Assembly: GCF_000718165.1 (NCBI RefSeq) | Contig: NZ_JOEY01000007.1 | Span: forward strand, 186,001-250,000 | Direction: 5' to 3' | Length of the DNA: 64,000 nt | Origin: Streptomyces fulvoviolaceus | Lineage (GTDB): Bacteria > Actinomycetota > Actinomycetes > Streptomycetales > Streptomycetaceae | In this document: positions 16,300 through 24,310 of the stretch, piece by piece | Layout: each line of letters starts with the position of its first letter | Position numbering within the stretch: the first letter of the stretch is position 1 | The notes under the pieces: model-generated | The model's database searches: none | Told to the model about the DNA's origin: nothing | The model's input: only the letters and a program-made list of their open reading frames with translations | Program-made: the position numbers and the translations under genes

Positions 16300-17311
16300 G
16301 CCGGTCCGCCACCAGGTTCTTCGCCTCGTGCAGCGGGGTCGTGCCGGTGTCGAGGAGCCGGCTCACGGTGTCGCCGATGCCCTCCACCCGTCGTACCGCC
16401 TCCTCGTGCGTCAGGTGCTCGATCTCGCGGGTGAGGGTGTAGACGACGCCTCCCGCACCGGCGACGAAGTCAGGGATCCAGATGATCCCGCGGGCCGCGA
16501 GCGCGTCGGCGACCCGGTCGTCGGTGAGCTGGTTGTTGGCCGGCCCTACGACGAGACGCGCGTCGATCCCGGCGGCCGTCTCCGGGGTCAGCACTCCCCC
16601 GACGGCCGCCGGCACCAGGACGTCCGCCGATGTGCCCAACGCCTTGTCGGGCTCGACCCATTCGAGCCCGGCCCGCCGGGCGGCGTCCCGCTTGCCCTCC
16701 TCCACATCGGAGACCAGCACCCGGGCGCCGTCCGCCGCCAGCCCGGCGGCGACCCGGCTGCCGACGGAGCCGTAGCCACTGACCACGACAGTGCGCCCCT
16801 CGAGTGACCCGGTCCCGAACACGTGCCGTGCGCCCGCGCGCAGGGCGGCGAACACGCCGGTGGCCGTGGGGATGCCGGAGTCGCCGGTGCCGCCGTGCTC
16901 CTCGGGCAGGCAGAAGACGTACGGCGTCCAGCGGCGCAGCGTGGCCATGTCGGCGGGGCTGGTGCCGATGTCCGGTCCGGTGCGGTAGGAGCCCTCGAAG
17001 GAGGCGATGAGCTCCCCCAGGTCGGCGAGCGCCGCCTCGCGCAGGGCGGGGGTGAGGTCGGTGTCCCGGTCGAGGACGATCACGCTCTTGCCGCCGCCGA
17101 AGTCGAGACCGGCGGCGGCGCACTTGTGGGTCATCGCCTCGGACAGGCGCAGGGCGTCCGCGAGACCGTCGTACCAACTGTCGTAGCGCCGCATCCGGCA
17201 GCCGCCGACGGCGGGGCCCAGGGTGCGGGAGTGGAGGGCGACGACCAGGGTCAGCCCCGAACGCCGGCCGCTTCGGACGGCCACCTCTTCGTGTTCGAGT
17301 GTTTGCGTCAT
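16274..17311 (-). CDS. Glu/Leu/Phe/Val dehydrogenase family protein
   Basis: 345-residue NAD(P)-dependent amino-acid dehydrogenase. The substrate domain has the two catalytic lysine regions (MTHKCAAAGLDFGGGKSVI) and an aspartate in GTSPADMATL. The Rossmann domain begins TVVVSGYGSVGSRVA with the GxGxxG loop. This resembles leucine/valine dehydrogenases used for branched-chain amino-acid breakdown, but it differs from the classical Streptomyces Vdh, so substrate is uncertain. ATG 17311 is chosen; the open frame up to 17476 overlaps the divergent Lrp gene. The neighbouring Lrp regulator, transcribed divergently with 79 bp between, is the likely controller. The 3' end overlaps kstR by 26 bp. Confidence 0.86.
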   Translation of the reverse strand: MTQTLEHEEVAVRSGRRSGLTLVVALHSRTLGPAVGGCRMRRYDSWYDGLADALRLSEAMTHKCAAAGLDFGGGKSVIVLDRDTDLTPALREAALADLGELIASFEGSYRTGPDIGTSPADMATLRRWTPYVFCLPEEHGGTGDSGIPTATGVFAALRAGARHVFGTGSLEGRTVVVSGYGSVGSRVAAGLAADGARVLVSDVEEGKRDAARRAGLEWVEPDKALGTSADVLVPAAVGGVLTPETAAGIDARLVVGPANNQLTDDRVADALAARGIIWIPDFVAGAGGVVYTLTREIEHLTHEEAVRRVEGIGDTVSRLLDTGTTPLHEAKNLVADRLSAALSVP

Positions 17312-17390
17312 GGGCCGGACGGTAGGTTGAAGTTCCGGCCCGTCGCGATGATCCCGAACAAAATTCGGCAGCACTCGGAGGAAGGCGATC

Positions 17391-17855
17391 GTGGACGAAC
17401 TTGATACGGCGATCCTGCGGCATCTGCAGGAGGATGCGCGGCAATCGAACCGGGCGATCGCGGAGAAGGTCGGCATCGCGCCGTCGACCTGCCTGGAGCG
17501 GATCCGCCTCCTACGGCAGCGTGGGGTGATCCGGGGCTATCACGCGCAGGTCGATCTGCCCGCGCTGGGCCGCCGGGTGCAGGCGATGGTGTCGGTGCAG
17601 GTCCGGCCGCTGAACCGGGACGTTGTGGCGGGGTTCGAGCGTTCCGTGTCCGAACTGCCCGAGGTGCTGTCGGTCTACACGATGGCGGGCAGCGACGACT
17701 TCCTCGTCCACGTCACGGCCCAGGACATCGAACACCTTCACGCGTTCCTGCTGGAGCGCTTCACCAACCGCCGCGAAATCCTGGGCTTCCGCACGTCGAT
17801 GATCTTCCAGCACCTGACGAACCCGATACTGGACCCGCTGCCACCGACGCCATAG
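17391..17855 (+). CDS. Lrp/AsnC-family regulator
   Basis: 154 residues: N-terminal helix-turn-helix (residues 1-50, LDTAILRHLQEDARQSNRAI, then STCLERIRLLRQRGVI) and C-terminal RAM ligand-binding domain (about 60-145, including AGSDDFLVHVTAQD). Such proteins sense amino acids and form octamers. It starts at GTG 17391, divergent from an amino-acid dehydrogenase gene. That arrangement is typical for a dedicated regulator that responds to the dehydrogenase substrate. Confidence 0.92.
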   Translation: MDELDTAILRHLQEDARQSNRAIAEKVGIAPSTCLERIRLLRQRGVIRGYHAQVDLPALGRRVQAMVSVQVRPLNRDVVAGFERSVSELPEVLSVYTMAGSDDFLVHVTAQDIEHLHAFLLERFTNRREILGFRTSMIFQHLTNPILDPLPPTP

Positions 17856-17880
17856 CTCTCGGACATGAAAAACCTACGAG

Positions 17881-17997
17881 ACGGGTTCCCTTCGCCGGCA
17901 TGGTCCGGATCAGGTACTGGGGGTCGCCTTCCGGCCCGACTGCTGCCTTCCGGCCTCTCAGCCCGACCGTCGACGTCGGCCTCAGCGGATGCCTGAG
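17881..17997 (-). ncRNA. TPP (THI-box) riboswitch, orphan
   Basis: On the minus strand the two conserved halves of the thiamine pyrophosphate aptamer are present in order: CTGAGAGG (17954-17961) behind a CCGAC...GTCGG helix, and ACCTGATCCGGACCATGCCG followed by GCGAAGGGAA (17886-17915). These match the pyrimidine- and pyrophosphate-sensor cores, with one or two changes from the usual Streptomyces GGGTCATGCCGG. Downstream on this strand there is only the antisense side of the Lrp gene and a 43-codon ORF (ATG 17866) that looks like a shadow. No thiamine gene follows, so the element appears stranded. Confidence 0.75.
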
Positions 17998-18124
17998 CAT
18001 CACGCCAAAGTCGGCTACTCCGGTTGGACTCCCTCACTCGCCCCGTAGGCCACTTCCAGAATAGAACTTTCGTCCGCAGAAATAACCCCCTGAATCGGGA
18101 TTTTTTGCGGCGCCGAGCCATGGG

Positions 18125-18358
18125 CTACTCCTCCGGCGGAAACACCGGCTCCCCGCTCCCCAGCAGCGTGATCATGATCGCCTCGACCGGGCAGTTCTCC
18201 GCCGCCGCCAGCACCTTCTCGTTGGCGTCGGCCTCCGGGTCGACGGGGTGGGACTGGCGGCCCGTGTCGAGGCGGAAGCCGTCCGGGGCGTGGTGGACGC
18301 ACTGGGCGGAGCCGATGCAGAGGGAGCGGTCGACCTCGACCTGCCAGCGGTCACCCAT
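18125..18358 (-). CDS. Small ferredoxin (probable 3Fe-4S), P450-type
   Basis: 77-residue ferredoxin. The cluster motif is CIGSAQCVHHAP near residues 14-25 with a distal Cys in AAENCPVEAI near 56. The spacing C-x5-C...C without a fourth cysteine in the first loop is that of the actinobacterial 3Fe-4S ferredoxins which feed electrons to cytochrome P450s. The gene begins 6 bp after the aldehyde dehydrogenase stop. A KstR-like box upstream of that operon suggests it may serve the CYP125-like P450 encoded at 39.2 kb; this is inference. Confidence 0.88.
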   Translation of the reverse strand: MGDRWQVEVDRSLCIGSAQCVHHAPDGFRLDTGRQSHPVDPEADANEKVLAAAENCPVEAIMITLLGSGEPVFPPEE

Positions 18359-18364
18359 CGCCGC

Positions 18365-19822
18365 TCACGCCTCCCAGCCGGCCGGCAGATGGATCATCTT
18401 GTGCTCCAGGTACTCGCCGAAGCCCTCCGGCCCGAACTCCCTTCCCAGCCCCGAGTTCTTGTAGCCGCCGAAGGGGCCGAGCATGTCGAGGCTGAAGGTG
18501 TTCACCGAGTACGTACCGGTACGGACCTGCCGCGCGATCTCGATGCCGTGCCCGACGTCCGCCGTCCACACGCTGCCGCTCAGCCCGTAGTCGGAGTCGT
18601 TCGCGATCTTCAGCGCCTCGGACTCCTCGCCGTAGGGCAGCAGGCAGATCACCGGGCCGAAGATCTCCTCCCTCGCTATCCGCATCGAGTTGTCGACGTC
18701 CCCGAAGAGCGTCGGCTCGACATACCAGCCGCGCTCCAGCCCCGCCGGACGCCCGCCACCGGTGAGGATCTTCGCGCCCTCCTCCTGACCGATACGGATG
18801 TAGTCGAGGTTGCGCCGCTGCTGGCGCTCGGCGACCAGGGGGCCCACTTGGGTGGCAGGGTCGAGCGGGTCGCCCACCACCAGCGCGCCCGCCGCCGCCG
18901 CGAAGGCCTCGGCGAACTCGTCGTAGCGGGAACGCGGCAGCAGGATGCGGGTCTGGGCCACACAGGCCTGCCCGTTGTTCATCCAGGCCGCCGGGACGAC
19001 ACCCGCCACCGTCGTCTCGACGTCCGCGTCCGGCAGCACGACCGCCGCCGACTTGCCGCCCAACTCCAGGGTCACGCGGGTGAGGTTGCGGGAGGCGACC
19101 TCCATGACGCGCCTGCCCGCCGCCACCGACCCGGTGAAGGACACCTTGTCGACGCCCGGGTGCCCGACCAGGTACTCGCTGACCTCGCGGTCGGCGGGCA
19201 GGATCGACAGCACGCCCTCCGGCAGCCCGGCCTCGCGCGTGATGTCGGCGAGGATGTAGGCGTCGAGGGGCGACTCGGGCGAGGGCTTGAGCACGACCGT
19301 GCACCCCGTGAGCAGCGCCGGCGCGAGCTTGGCCGCGGCCACGAACTGCGGGACGTTCCAAGGGACTACGGCGGCGACGACCCCGACCGGTTCACGCCGG
19401 ACGAGGATGCGGCCGAGCACTCCGTCACGCGTCTCCTCGTAGGTGAAGTTCCGCGCGACCGTGATCGCCGCGTCCCACACCATCATCGCGCCGAGGGCCT
19501 GCGCGAGGACACTCCAGGAGTACGGCGACCCGTTCTCGGAGGAGATCACGCGGGCGATCTCCTCGTGGCGGGCGAGGATCCCGTCCTTGATGCGCGTGAC
19601 GACCTCGATCCGCTCGTCGAGCGACATCCGCGGCCAGGGCCCCTCGTCGAACGCGGTGCGCGCGACGGCGACCGCCCGGTCCACGTCCGCCGTCGAGGCG
19701 TGCGGCACCCGGCCGAAGACCTCCTCGGTGTGCGGGGAGATGACCTCGATGACGTCCTTGCCCAAGGGGTCGGTCAACTCCCCGCCGATGAACAGCTGTC
19801 CGTGTTCCACGAGCTCGGTCAT
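18365..19822 (-). CDS. NAD(P)+-dependent aldehyde dehydrogenase
   Basis: 485-residue member of the ALDH superfamily, full length. Active-site features in order: Asn in VVPWNVPQF (about 152), Lys in VLKPSPESP (about 175), the cofactor glycine SFTGSVAAGRR, the general base Glu in TLELGGKSA (about 251), nucleophile Cys in MNNGQACVAQTR (about 285) and the late EEIFGPV motif. It oxidises an aldehyde to an acid. It is cotranscribed with a ferredoxin, and a near KstR box lies about 130 bp upstream, so the aldehyde may come from sterol side-chain oxidation; substrate is unproven. Confidence 0.9.
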   Translation of the reverse strand: MTELVEHGQLFIGGELTDPLGKDVIEVISPHTEEVFGRVPHASTADVDRAVAVARTAFDEGPWPRMSLDERIEVVTRIKDGILARHEEIARVISSENGSPYSWSVLAQALGAMMVWDAAITVARNFTYEETRDGVLGRILVRREPVGVVAAVVPWNVPQFVAAAKLAPALLTGCTVVLKPSPESPLDAYILADITREAGLPEGVLSILPADREVSEYLVGHPGVDKVSFTGSVAAGRRVMEVASRNLTRVTLELGGKSAAVVLPDADVETTVAGVVPAAWMNNGQACVAQTRILLPRSRYDEFAEAFAAAAGALVVGDPLDPATQVGPLVAERQQRRNLDYIRIGQEEGAKILTGGGRPAGLERGWYVEPTLFGDVDNSMRIAREEIFGPVICLLPYGEESEALKIANDSDYGLSGSVWTADVGHGIEIARQVRTGTYSVNTFSLDMLGPFGGYKNSGLGREFGPEGFGEYLEHKMIHLPAGWEA

Positions 19823-19950
19823 GGCGACTGCCTCCCCGGAGCGACTGTCTCTGACGGTTCATCAGATACGGCACTGATACCAGCTCCTCCCGGAGGAGTC
19901 CACGGGCCTCACACGACTTGACCGGGCGGACGGATGACTCGGGCTCCCAT

Positions 19951-19964
19951 CGAAACCCGTTCTA
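19951..19964. promoter_or_regulatory. KstR-like operator between ALDH operon and MBL gene
   Basis: CGAAACCCGTTCTA fits TNNAACNNGTTNNA with one mismatch (C for the first T). It lies between the divergent aldehyde dehydrogenase (129 bp away) and metallo-hydrolase (36 bp away) genes, where one site could control both. Functional binding is inference. Confidence 0.5.
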
Positions 19965-19999
19965 GTTATAGTGACGGGAACGCGGCGATTGGGGAGCCC

Positions 20000-21025
20000 A
20001 TGACGCAGGTGTACGAGCACGGGGGCGGCGTCCGGTCCATCCAGGTCCCCATCCCGGACAACCCGCTCGGCCACACGCTCGTGTACGTCGTCGACACCGA
20101 CCGCGGACCGGTGCTGATCGACACCGGCTGGGACGACCCGGCGTCCTGGGACACCCTGGCCGACGGACTGGCGGGCTGCGGCACCTCGCCCACCGAGATC
20201 CACGGCGTGGTCATCACCCACCACCACCCCGACCACCACGGTCTGTCGGGCAAGGTCCGCGACGCGTCCGGCGCCTGGATCGCGATGCACGAGGCGGACG
20301 GCGCGATCGTACGGCGCACTCGTGAGACCCGACCCGAGCGCTGGTTCGCCTACATGACGGCCAAGCTCATGGCCGCCGGCGCCCCCGAGGACCACATCGC
20401 GCCCCTGCGCACCGTCCGCCGCCGCACCCTCCCCGGCTTCGCCCCCGCCCTCCCCGACCGCGAGATCGTCCCCGGCGAACTCCTCGACCTCGCGGGCCGC
20501 CGCCTGCGCGCGATCTGGACCCCGGGCCACACGCCGGGCCACGTCTGTCTGCACCTGGAGGAGGAGCACCCGGCCCAACTCCCGGGCCACGGACGCCTGT
20601 TCTCCGGCGACCATCTGCTCCCCAAGATCACGCCGCACATCGGCCTGTACGAGGACCCCGACGACGCGACCGTCACCGACCCGCTCGGCGACTACCTCGA
20701 CTCCCTGGAACGGATCGGCCGTCTCGCCCCCGCCGAGGTCCTCCCCGCCCACCAGTACGTGTTCACCGACGCGGCCGCGCGCGTGGAGGAGTTGCTCACG
20801 CACCACGAGGAACGGCTCACCGACCTCCGCTCCCTCCTGGCCGAGCCCCTCACCCCCTGGCAGCTCGCCGAGCGCATGGAGTGGAACCGCCCCTGGGCCC
20901 AGATCCCTTACGGATCAAGGAACATCGCCGTCTCGGAGGCCGAGGCACATCTGCGGCGGCTGGTGAAGCTGGGGCGGGCGGAGGCGGTGGCGGGGAGCGA
21001 TCCGGTGACGTACGTGGCGGTGTGA
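20000..21025 (+). CDS. MBL-fold metallo-hydrolase
   Basis: 341-residue zinc hydrolase of the metallo-beta-lactamase fold. The metal motif THHHPDHHG is complete, with the further ligands His in TPGHTPGHV and Asp in LFSGDHLLP, and the distal His in LPAHQYV. A C-terminal winged-helix-like domain (about residues 265-341) is typical of the LACTB2 group, which includes thioesterase- and nuclease-like proteins. ATG 20000 follows GGGGAG; the frame open to 19934 would include the KstR-like box and is rejected. Its position opposite the ALDH-ferredoxin operon and beside that box suggests a role in the same catabolic set. Confidence 0.88.
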   Translation: MTQVYEHGGGVRSIQVPIPDNPLGHTLVYVVDTDRGPVLIDTGWDDPASWDTLADGLAGCGTSPTEIHGVVITHHHPDHHGLSGKVRDASGAWIAMHEADGAIVRRTRETRPERWFAYMTAKLMAAGAPEDHIAPLRTVRRRTLPGFAPALPDREIVPGELLDLAGRRLRAIWTPGHTPGHVCLHLEEEHPAQLPGHGRLFSGDHLLPKITPHIGLYEDPDDATVTDPLGDYLDSLERIGRLAPAEVLPAHQYVFTDAAARVEELLTHHEERLTDLRSLLAEPLTPWQLAERMEWNRPWAQIPYGSRNIAVSEAEAHLRRLVKLGRAEAVAGSDPVTYVAV

Positions 21026-21068
21026 ATCGGGTCGCGCGTCACGGGGCGCCGCTGATACCAACGATCAC

Positions 21069-21518
21069 ATGGACCCTTTGGAGCGACTCCTCGCCGAACG
21101 CGCCTGTGAGCGCCTGATCCTCGACTTCGTCCACCGCCTCGACCTCGGTGAACCAGGCTCTGTGGCCGAGCTGTTCACCGAGGACGGCAGTTGGGAGTGG
21201 CCGGTGGACGGGCGGCGCTTCGTGGGCCGGGACGCGCTGCGGAAGTACTTCGGCTCCCGTCCCGACGACCGCCTCTCCCGCCGCCTGATGTCCAACGTCC
21301 TTGTCACGGTGGCCTCTTCGGACACGGCGACGGCGACGTCGTACTTCACGACGTACCGCATCGACGGCCACGACGGCGGCACGGCCCCGGTCCCGTCGGG
21401 TCCACCGATCCAGGTCGGGCACTACGAGGACACGTTCCGCCGCTCGGCCGACGGCGCGTGGCTGCTGGCGTCGCGGGTCCTGCACCTGCCGTTCGGCGGG
21501 CCTACGCCCCGTCAGTGA
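21069..21518 (+). CDS. SnoaL/NTF2-like protein
   Basis: 149-residue cone-shaped alpha+beta fold of the SnoaL-like/NTF2 superfamily: helix LLAERACERLILDFVHRLDL, the strand pair AELFTEDGSWEWPV, and a final strand set ending YEDTFRRSADGAWLLASRV. Members act as isomerases, cyclases or dehydratases, or just bind small molecules. It starts 43 bp after the MBL hydrolase and could be cotranscribed. Delta5-3-ketosteroid isomerase shares this fold, which is tempting given the sterol context, but the key residues were not checked. Confidence 0.82.
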   Translation: MDPLERLLAERACERLILDFVHRLDLGEPGSVAELFTEDGSWEWPVDGRRFVGRDALRKYFGSRPDDRLSRRLMSNVLVTVASSDTATATSYFTTYRIDGHDGGTAPVPSGPPIQVGHYEDTFRRSADGAWLLASRVLHLPFGGPTPRQ

Positions 21519-22171
21519 GGCAGGGCCACGGACCGGATCAACTCCTCCGCTTCACCGAGGAGTTCGGTCTCCCGCGCACTCATCGTCACATTGGCCGCCC
21601 GCCGGCGCCGCGCCTCCGCCAGCCCCTCCTCCGTCAGGTGCGAAGGGTCCGCGAGCAGCCCGGTCAGCATCGCGCGGGCCGGCTCGGCGATCGGTTCGTC
21701 GCCCACGGCGACCTGCGCGAGGATCACCGCCGACATGCCCCAGTCGAGCCCCGGGTCGCCCTCTTCGGCGTTGGCCCAGTCGATGACGTACGGGCCGTCG
21801 GGGGTGAGCATCACGTTGTCCGGGTGCAGGTCGAGGTGGATCACGCGCCCGGGGACGGCGTGCAGCCGCCGCAGCAGCCCGGCGACGACCTCCCCCGCCT
21901 CCCGCGCGCCGATCCGCCCGGCGCCGCACGCGGCCAGCATCGTCGGCCCGTGCAGCCGCTCCATCACCAGCTCGGTCCGCGAGGAGTCGTCGAGCCGCAC
22001 CCGCGGCACCGGGTACCCGTGCCCGCGCACCTGCTCCATCACGGCCGCCTCGGCCAGCGCGTCCCCGTACCCGTCCCGGGCCCGCCGCAGCACCCACGCC
22101 TCGTCGATCTCGTACACGTCGGACGCACGCCCCGAGCCGATCAGTCTCCCCGTACTCCCCGTGATCCCCAT
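21512..22171 (-). CDS. APH-family small-molecule kinase-like protein
   Basis: 219-residue protein with the aminoglycoside phosphotransferase fold. Catalytic loop HLDLHPDNVM (about residues 110-119) and metal-binding YVIDWANAEEG (about 125-135) are intact, so kinase activity is plausible. The N-terminal lobe is short but has GRLIGSGRASDVYE as a glycine-rich loop. ATG 22171 replaces a longer open frame because the preceding residues are unconserved. It converges on the SnoaL-like gene with a 7-bp overlap. Substrate unknown; an antibiotic-resistance role is possible but not supported by context. Confidence 0.85.
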   Translation of the reverse strand: MGITGSTGRLIGSGRASDVYEIDEAWVLRRARDGYGDALAEAAVMEQVRGHGYPVPRVRLDDSSRTELVMERLHGPTMLAACGAGRIGAREAGEVVAGLLRRLHAVPGRVIHLDLHPDNVMLTPDGPYVIDWANAEEGDPGLDWGMSAVILAQVAVGDEPIAEPARAMLTGLLADPSHLTEEGLAEARRRRAANVTMSARETELLGEAEELIRSVALPH

Positions 22172-22221
22172 GGGCCCGAACCTACCCGGGCGCACAGGCG
22201 GCCCTCAGGTCGTTCCCTACG

Positions 22222-22452
22222 GGCCGGTAGAGTGGCCGCGTCGTCATCACACCCGTACGGGGGGAAGCCGGTGCAAATCCGGCGCTGACCCGCAGCCGTA
22301 AGTCACGCAGTGGCAAGCCGGATTGCCTCGCACGGAATCGTGACCGGCTCACGCGCACCGGCATCCGGCCGGTGTACGGCACCGTCGAGGTATACGGAGC
22401 CGAGCCGCCCGGGGGGTTCTCCCGTGCTGTCCGGCTCCCTTCAGGGAGAGGC
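22222..22452 (+). ncRNA. Cobalamin riboswitch
   Basis: The B12 aptamer core is clear: GGGGGAAGCCGGTGCAAATC, then CGGCGCTGACCCGCAGCCGTAAG, at about 22259-22302. An expression platform is also visible: CTCCCT (22435-22440) pairs with AGGGAG (22443-22448), and the latter is the ribosome-binding site of the gene at 22464. That suggests B12 blocks translation start. The gene order behind it (surface proteins and ECF-type transporter) fits control of cobalamin uptake. Confidence 0.9.
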
Positions 22453-22463
22453 ACCCGCCGATC

Positions 22464-23675
22464 ATGAACGTCCGCCGCAGCGCCGCGGTCCTGGCCGCCG
22501 CCACCGCGATCGGGGCGGCCGCACCCGCCGTCGCCGCCAGTCCGTCACCGTCGCCCTCCGTGGTGATCCCCTCCGGGCTGTACGGCAGCACGGACCCGAC
22601 GTACGACGGCGTCTGGCGTCAGTCGCTCGCGCTGCTCGCGCAGGACACCGTGGGTGTGAAGCCGGCGGCGAAGGCGGTGGACTGGCTGACCGGCCAGCAG
22701 TGCGCGAACGGGGCGTTCGCCGCCTTCCGCGCCGATGCCTCGGGGGCCTGCGACGCCAGGCTCATGGTCGACACCAACAGCACGGGCGCCGCGGTCCAGG
22801 CCCTCACCGCGCTCGGCGGTCACGACACGGAGACCGGCAAGGCGGTGGCCTGGCTGAAGTCCGTGCAGAACAAGGACGGCGGCTGGGGCTACAACGCGGG
22901 CGGGGCCAGCGACACCAACTCGACGTCCGTCGTCATCGGGGCGCTGACCGCCGTAGGGGAGAAGCCTGCGGAGGTGCTGACGGACGGCCAGTCCCCGTAC
23001 GACGCCCTGCTGAAGCTCACCCTGCCGTGCAAGGGCGACGACGCGGGCGCCTTCGCCTACCAGCCGGACGGGAAGGGAAACCTGGCCACCAACGCGAACG
23101 AGGACGCGACGGCGGCGGGTGTCCTCGGCGCGCTCGGCAAGGGCTTCGTCGTGAAGCCCGGCAAGACGGCGGAACCGGCGGCCTGCGCCGACGGCGGCTA
23201 CCCGGCCCCGCAGCAGGCGGCCGCCAACGGCGCCGCGTACCTGGCGAAGGCGGTCGCGAAGGACGGCTACGTGATCGCGCCCCTCGCCGGCGCCCCGGAC
23301 CAGCCCGACTACGGCAACACCGCCGACGCCGTCGTCGCGCTCGCCGCCCAGGGTGGGGCCGCGCAGGCGAAGAAGCCCCTGCAGTGGCTGGAGCAGAACT
23401 CCGCGGACTGGGCGAAGAAGGGCGGCCCCGCCGCGTACGCCCAGCTGGTCTTCGCAGCCCACGCCACGGGCACCGACCCCCGCGACTTCGGCGGCGCGAA
23501 CCTCGTGACGCAGCTCAACGCGACGGGACCGGCCCCGCAGACGGCGGCCGCCGAGAAGAGCGACGACTCCGGTGATTCCGGCAACAACGTCTGGTACATC
23601 ATCGGCGTCGGCCTCGTCGCCGGCATCGGTGTCGGTTTCCTGATCAGCGGCCGCAACAAGAAGCAGCAGCCGTGA
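22464..23675 (+). CDS. Surface-anchored terpenoid-cyclase-fold protein of the B12 operon
   Basis: 403 residues. Signal peptide (1-26, cut near AAPAVAA), helical-toroid repeats such as GQQCANGAFAAF, NKDGGWGYNAGG and CADGGYPAPQQ in residues about 45-350, a Ser/Asp/Gly-rich linker, and a C-terminal membrane helix followed by a basic tail (about 377-398). It is therefore exported and anchored at the cell surface. The alpha6-alpha6 barrel is the fold of the large domain of animal transcobalamin and intrinsic factor. First gene after a B12 riboswitch, it is a good candidate for a cobalamin-binding receptor. That function is inference; Streptomyces homologues are usually labelled prenyltransferase. 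Confidence 0.78.
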   Translation: MNVRRSAAVLAAATAIGAAAPAVAASPSPSPSVVIPSGLYGSTDPTYDGVWRQSLALLAQDTVGVKPAAKAVDWLTGQQCANGAFAAFRADASGACDARLMVDTNSTGAAVQALTALGGHDTETGKAVAWLKSVQNKDGGWGYNAGGASDTNSTSVVIGALTAVGEKPAEVLTDGQSPYDALLKLTLPCKGDDAGAFAYQPDGKGNLATNANEDATAAGVLGALGKGFVVKPGKTAEPAACADGGYPAPQQAAANGAAYLAKAVAKDGYVIAPLAGAPDQPDYGNTADAVVALAAQGGAAQAKKPLQWLEQNSADWAKKGGPAAYAQLVFAAHATGTDPRDFGGANLVTQLNATGPAPQTAAAEKSDDSGDSGNNVWYIIGVGLVAGIGVGFLISGRNKKQQP

Positions 23676-24310
23676 TCCGCCGCCGTGCCGCCTCGCTGCT
23701 CCTGGCCGTGCTCGTCCTGACGGGCACTGCGGGCCAGGCGCAGGCCGCCGGTTACCGCTACTGGTCCTTCTGGGAGCGGAACGGCGACCGGTGGACCTAC
23801 GCGAACCAGGGCCCGTCGATCACCCGCCCCTCCGACGGCGACGTCCAGGGCTTCCGCTTCGCGGTCAGCGAGGACTCCGGCGACGCGACACAGCCACGCG
23901 GCACGGCGACGTTCACGACGATCTGCGCGAAGACGCCCGCGCAGGACGGCAGGAAGCGGGTCGGGTTGGTCATCGACTTCGGCACGACGCCCGATGCCCC
24001 GTCCGGCGAGACCCCGCCCGCGCGGCGCACTGCGTGCGCGGTGGTGGCCGACGACGCGACTACTGCGGAGGCCCTGGCGACAGTGGCAAAGCCCCTCCGC
24101 TACGACACCAACGCCCTACTGTGCGCGATCGCGGGGTATCCGCGGACGGGGTGCGGCGAGCCGGTGGCCGCAGGCAAGAAGCCGACGGCCACCGGGACGA
24201 AGGACACGAACGACAGCGGCCCGTCGGTGGGGCTGCTCGCGGGGGCGGCGGCGGTGGCAGCACTGGGCGCGGCAGCCGTTTGGCAGGCGCGGCGGCGCCG
24301 AAATGCGTAG
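23672..24310 (+). CDS. SCO2322-family surface protein
   Basis: 212 residues: signal peptide (1-25, ending QAQAA), a compact domain opening GYRYWSFWERNGDRW with two cysteine-containing segments (TTICAKTP, RTACAVVA and LLCAIAGYPRTGCG), a Ser/Thr linker and a C-terminal membrane helix with a RRRR tail. It overlaps the preceding gene by 4 bp and the next by 8 bp. I recognise it as the SCO2322 family, known from S. coelicolor next to ECF transporter genes. Its repeated pairing with the toroid protein suggests the two form a B12-binding surface complex; the chemistry is not known. Confidence 0.78.
   Translation: MIRRRAASLLLAVLVLTGTAGQAQAAGYRYWSFWERNGDRWTYANQGPSITRPSDGDVQGFRFAVSEDSGDATQPRGTATFTTICAKTPAQDGRKRVGLVIDFGTTPDAPSGETPPARRTACAVVADDATTAEALATVAKPLRYDTNALLCAIAGYPRTGCGEPVAAGKKPTATGTKDTNDSGPSVGLLAGAAAVAALGAAAVWQARRRRNA

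Noticed and set aside
17738..17866. 43-codon ORF (ATG 17866, minus strand) just behind the TPP element
   Set aside because: It lies wholly opposite the end of the conserved Lrp gene and has no recognisable product; likely chance.
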